The position numbers were made by a program, and so were the translations under genes. Positions 5,568-7,802 of a DNA stretch of 7,802 bases are shown here, one piece after another (within the stretch, counting starts at the first letter, position 1; each line of letters begins with the position of its first letter). Under the pieces are notes generated by a model that was given only the letters and a program-made list of their open reading frames with translations, was not told the origin of the DNA and did not search any database. Origin of the DNA: an uncultured Lachnospiraceae bacterium (GTDB lineage: Bacteria > Bacillota > Clostridia > Lachnospirales > Lachnospiraceae). The DNA is taken from the NCBI GenBank assembly GCA_947175305.1, contig CAMWMO010000054.1, positions 1-7,802 of the forward strand, read 5' to 3'.

Positions 5568-5936
5568 TTGAACGATAAAGAATTGCTTACACAGTGTTAC
5601 CACATGATGTATCGTGGAATGATTGAAAAAGATATGGAGCTGTTGGGTGACTCTCTGGATGAATCTTTTTTGCTAGTCCATATGACGGGGATGCGGCAGA
5701 CCAAAAGCCAGTATATGGACTATATAGCAAATGGTACATTAAATTATTATTCCGAGAAGACGGAGCATATGGAAATTGCAGTGAATGGAGAACAGGCGCA
5801 GCTCGTCGGACAAAGTCTAGTGAATGCGGCGGTGTTTGGCGGCGGTAAGCATGTGTGGAGCCTGCAGTTATCCATGAAGGCTGTCAAAAGGAATGGAAAG
5901 TGGTATATGACAGAAGCGGTAGCTTCAACGTATTAA
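5568..5936 (+). CDS. Small NTF2/SnoaL-like (DUF4440-type) protein
   Basis: This 122-residue soluble protein has the cone-shaped alpha+beta layout of NTF2-like proteins. N-terminal helices (LLTQCYHMMYRGMIEKDMELLGDSLDESF) are followed by a strand ending in HMTG, the helix TKSQYMDYIANG, and several strands (EHMEIAVNGEQAQLVGQSLVNAAVF, WSLQLSMKAVKRNGKWYMTEAVAST). The fold serves as a small-molecule isomerase, cyclase or ligand-binding domain in many pathways, and this protein cannot be assigned to one. His52 near HMTG and the acidic residues around it could line the pocket, which is inference. The start is TTG 5568, preceded by AAGGGG at 5555-5560 with a 7-base spacer; a longer ATG form is not available in frame. 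It sits between permease and reductases with 15-base gaps on each side, so it is almost certainly part of the same transcript. Confidence 0.75.
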   Translation: MNDKELLTQCYHMMYRGMIEKDMELLGDSLDESFLLVHMTGMRQTKSQYMDYIANGTLNYYSEKTEHMEIAVNGEQAQLVGQSLVNAAVFGGGKHVWSLQLSMKAVKRNGKWYMTEAVASTY

Positions 5937-5951
5937 AGTAGGAGGAATGGA

Positions 5952-7106
5952 ATGATGAAAGAGCAGAAATTAGGATTTGGCTGTATGAGACTGCCGGTGC
6001 TGGATGCATCGGATCCGACGTCTTTCGATTACGAAAAGATCGAGGAACTTTTTGATAAGTTTATGGAACAGGGATTTACCTATTTTGACACTGCCTACAC
6101 CTATCATGGATATCAGGCTGAGAAGGCGGTGAAAAGAGCATTGGTGGATCGGTATCCCAGAGATCGTTTTTTACTTGCCACCAAGATGCCGCTGCGGGAC
6201 TTTAAAGATGAGGAGGATCTGGATAAAATTTTTACTGAGCAGCTTGAAAATTGTGGGGTACATTATTTTGACTTCTATCTGCTTCACAACATGGGATATA
6301 ATGTATATGATAAATGCTGTAAATATCATGCTTTTGATTTTGTCAAACATAAAAAGGACGAGGGAAAGATAAAGACAGTCGGCATGTCATTTCACGATAT
6401 GCCGGAGCTTTTAGAGGAAATCCTCGAGAAATATGGGGACCGGTTGGATTTTGTCCAGCTTCAGATCAATTACATAGATTGGGAACAGCCGAATGTTCAG
6501 GCGAAGAAATGTCTGGAGATTGCCAATAAGTATCAAAAGCCCGTGATTGTCATGGAGCCCTGTAAAGGGGGAACGCTGGTAAATGTTCCCAAAGAGGCGG
6601 AAGCGTTGATGAAAGCACATCATCCGGAAGATTCTGTGGCAAGCTGGGCATTTCGCTTTGCTGCCAGTCAGGAAGGGGTGATCAGGGTACTCAGCGGTAT
6701 GAATACCTTGGAGCAGGTGCTTGATAATACGGGTACATTTCAGGATTTCCATCCGTTGGATGCGGAAGAATACGAGGTCATTCGCAAGGTGTCAGAGATT
6801 ATCAATCAACAGACTGCCGTTCCGTGTACAGCGTGCGAATACTGTACTCACGGCTGCCCGAAGAAGATTGCGATTCCGCAGTATTTTGCACTGTATAACA
6901 GTGTCATGCGTACAACAGGAAGCTTTTCCAGTCAGCAGGTATATTATAATAACATTGTGCAGAACGATCATGGAAAAGCCAGTGAGTGTATAAAATGCGG
7001 AAAGTGTGAACAGGCGTGTCCTCAGCATCTTCCGATCAGAGAGCATCTGGAGAAAGTGAAAGAGAAATTTGAAGGGGAAAGTATTATTCCGGTAAGAAAA
7101 AGTTAA
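5952..7106 (+). CDS. Aldo/keto reductase with C-terminal 2x[4Fe-4S] ferredoxin domain
   Basis: This 384-residue protein has two parts. Residues 5-285 form an aldo/keto reductase TIM barrel with the full catalytic tetrad: Asp46 and Tyr51 in FDTAYTY, Lys78 in LATK, His112 in YLLHN. MEPCKGGTL (201-209) is the conserved strand-7 region. Residues 290-360 hold two CxxCxxCxxxCP motifs (Cys292/295/298/302 and Cys346/349/352/356), so two 4Fe-4S clusters are expected. Such ferredoxin-tailed reductases are common in anaerobes and may exchange electrons with ferredoxin or flavodoxin rather than only NAD(P)H. Cytosolic location is expected since no signal is seen. AGGAGG at 5940-5945 precedes ATG 5952 by 6 bases; ATG 5955, the next codon, is equally possible. 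A paralogue begins 15 bases after the stop. The substrate is unknown. Confidence 0.95.
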   Translation: MMKEQKLGFGCMRLPVLDASDPTSFDYEKIEELFDKFMEQGFTYFDTAYTYHGYQAEKAVKRALVDRYPRDRFLLATKMPLRDFKDEEDLDKIFTEQLENCGVHYFDFYLLHNMGYNVYDKCCKYHAFDFVKHKKDEGKIKTVGMSFHDMPELLEEILEKYGDRLDFVQLQINYIDWEQPNVQAKKCLEIANKYQKPVIVMEPCKGGTLVNVPKEAEALMKAHHPEDSVASWAFRFAASQEGVIRVLSGMNTLEQVLDNTGTFQDFHPLDAEEYEVIRKVSEIINQQTAVPCTACEYCTHGCPKKIAIPQYFALYNSVMRTTGSFSSQQVYYNNIVQNDHGKASECIKCGKCEQACPQHLPIREHLEKVKEKFEGESIIPVRKS

Positions 7107-7121
7107 AAAGGAGGAAATGAA

Positions 7122-7802
7122 ATGGAAAAGTATTTTGGAGAATCGACACCGAAACTGGGATTTGGACTGATGAGACTGCCCAAAAGCAGTACGGGGAAAA
7201 TAGACATAGAGCAGGCAAAGAAAATGGTGGATCTGTTCATGGATGCCGGATTAAATTATTTTGACACGGCGTATGTATATGATGGAGGAGATTCAGAGCG
7301 TGCCGCAAAGGCTGCGCTGGTAGACCGGTATCCTCGCGAGAGCTTTACGCTGGCAACAAAGCTTTGTGCCTGGATGGGAGCAACCAATGAGAAGACTGCC
7401 AAGCAGCAGTTTTATACCAGTCTGGAACGCACAGGGGCAGGATATTTTGATTATTATCTGCTCCATGCCCTGCAGGCCGGAAATTATAAGCTTTATGATA
7501 AATACCATATCTGGGATTTTGTAAAAGAACAGAAGGAAAAAGGACTCATCAAGCACTGGGGATTTTCTTTTCACGCAGGCCCTGATATTTTGGATGAGAT
7601 CCTGACACAACATCCGGATGCGGAATTTGTCCAGCTGCAGCTTAACTATGCAGACTGGGAAAATCCCGATGTGACCGCAAGAGCAAATTATGAAGTTGCA
7701 AGAAAGCACGGAAAATCTATTGTGGTCATGGAGCCGGTCAAAGGTGGAGCACTGGCTAATCCTCCCAAGGCGGTTCAGGACATTTTCCGCAAAGCCGATC
7801 CT
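7122..7802 (+). CDS. Second aldo/keto reductase, 5' part (cut by window end)
   Basis: The frame is open from ATG 7122 through base 7802 (227 codons, no stop), so the gene continues past the window. GGAGG at 7110-7114 lies 7 bases before the start. The tetrad is complete: Asp48 and Tyr53 in FDTAYVY, Lys80 in LATK, His115 in YYLLHA; MEPVKGGAL near residue 204 matches the conserved strand region. It is a tandem paralogue of the upstream gene: over residues 43-80 versus 41-78 of the first copy, 25 of 38 positions are identical by hand count. Family resemblance predicts a ferredoxin-like cysteine tail near residues 290-360, which lies outside the window. Divergence in the stretch after LATK (CAWMGATNEK here, MPLRDFKDEE in the first copy) and after LLH suggests different substrate pockets. 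Confidence 0.93.
   Translation, partial: MEKYFGESTPKLGFGLMRLPKSSTGKIDIEQAKKMVDLFMDAGLNYFDTAYVYDGGDSERAAKAALVDRYPRESFTLATKLCAWMGATNEKTAKQQFYTSLERTGAGYFDYYLLHALQAGNYKLYDKYHIWDFVKEQKEKGLIKHWGFSFHAGPDILDEILTQHPDAEFVQLQLNYADWENPDVTARANYEVARKHGKSIVVMEPVKGGALANPPKAVQDIFRKADP

Overview
The window reads as chromosomal DNA of a low-to-mid GC Firmicute, most likely a gut Clostridia member of the Lachnospiraceae type. This is inferred from strong GGAGG ribosome binding sites, TTG starts, a short Gram-positive style lipoprotein signal, and protein families common in that group (split-loop flavodoxins, ferredoxin-tailed aldo/keto reductases, a DUF4405 membrane protein). No rRNA, tRNA, CRISPR array, transposase or attachment site was seen. 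All genes lie on the + strand and are tightly packed.

Layout. Bases 1-701 hold the 3' part of a fructosamine kinase family gene. A LysR-type regulator follows at 713-1597. The 117-base gap after it is the only clear promoter region. It carries a T-N11-A dyad centred about 64 bases upstream of a predicted transcription start, the classic position for a LysR recognition site, followed by a -35/-10 pair. Downstream runs an apparent operon: cytosolic flavodoxin (1715-2221), two-domain carboxymuconolactone decarboxylase family protein (2242-3003), lipoprotein flavodoxin (3092-3919), six-helix DUF4405-type membrane protein (3933-4622), YraQ/ArsP-like permease (4644-5552), small NTF2/SnoaL-like protein (5568-5936), a complete aldo/keto reductase with two 4Fe-4S motifs (5952-7106) and a second aldo/keto reductase cut by the window end (7122-7802). 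The largest internal gap, 3004-3091, holds two inverted repeats and no convincing promoter.

How it may work together. The most interesting unit is flavodoxin inside, flavodoxin outside, and a membrane protein between them. Two helices of the DUF4405 protein each carry an H-x13-H pair, the spacing used by di-heme b cytochromes, so the protein could carry electrons across the membrane. The ferredoxin-tailed reductases could exchange electrons on the cytosolic side. My working inference is a LysR-controlled redox module that moves electrons between cytosolic carriers and a membrane-anchored extracellular flavodoxin, perhaps for reduction or detoxification of a small organic compound that the permease also handles. 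The substrate cannot be read from the sequence.
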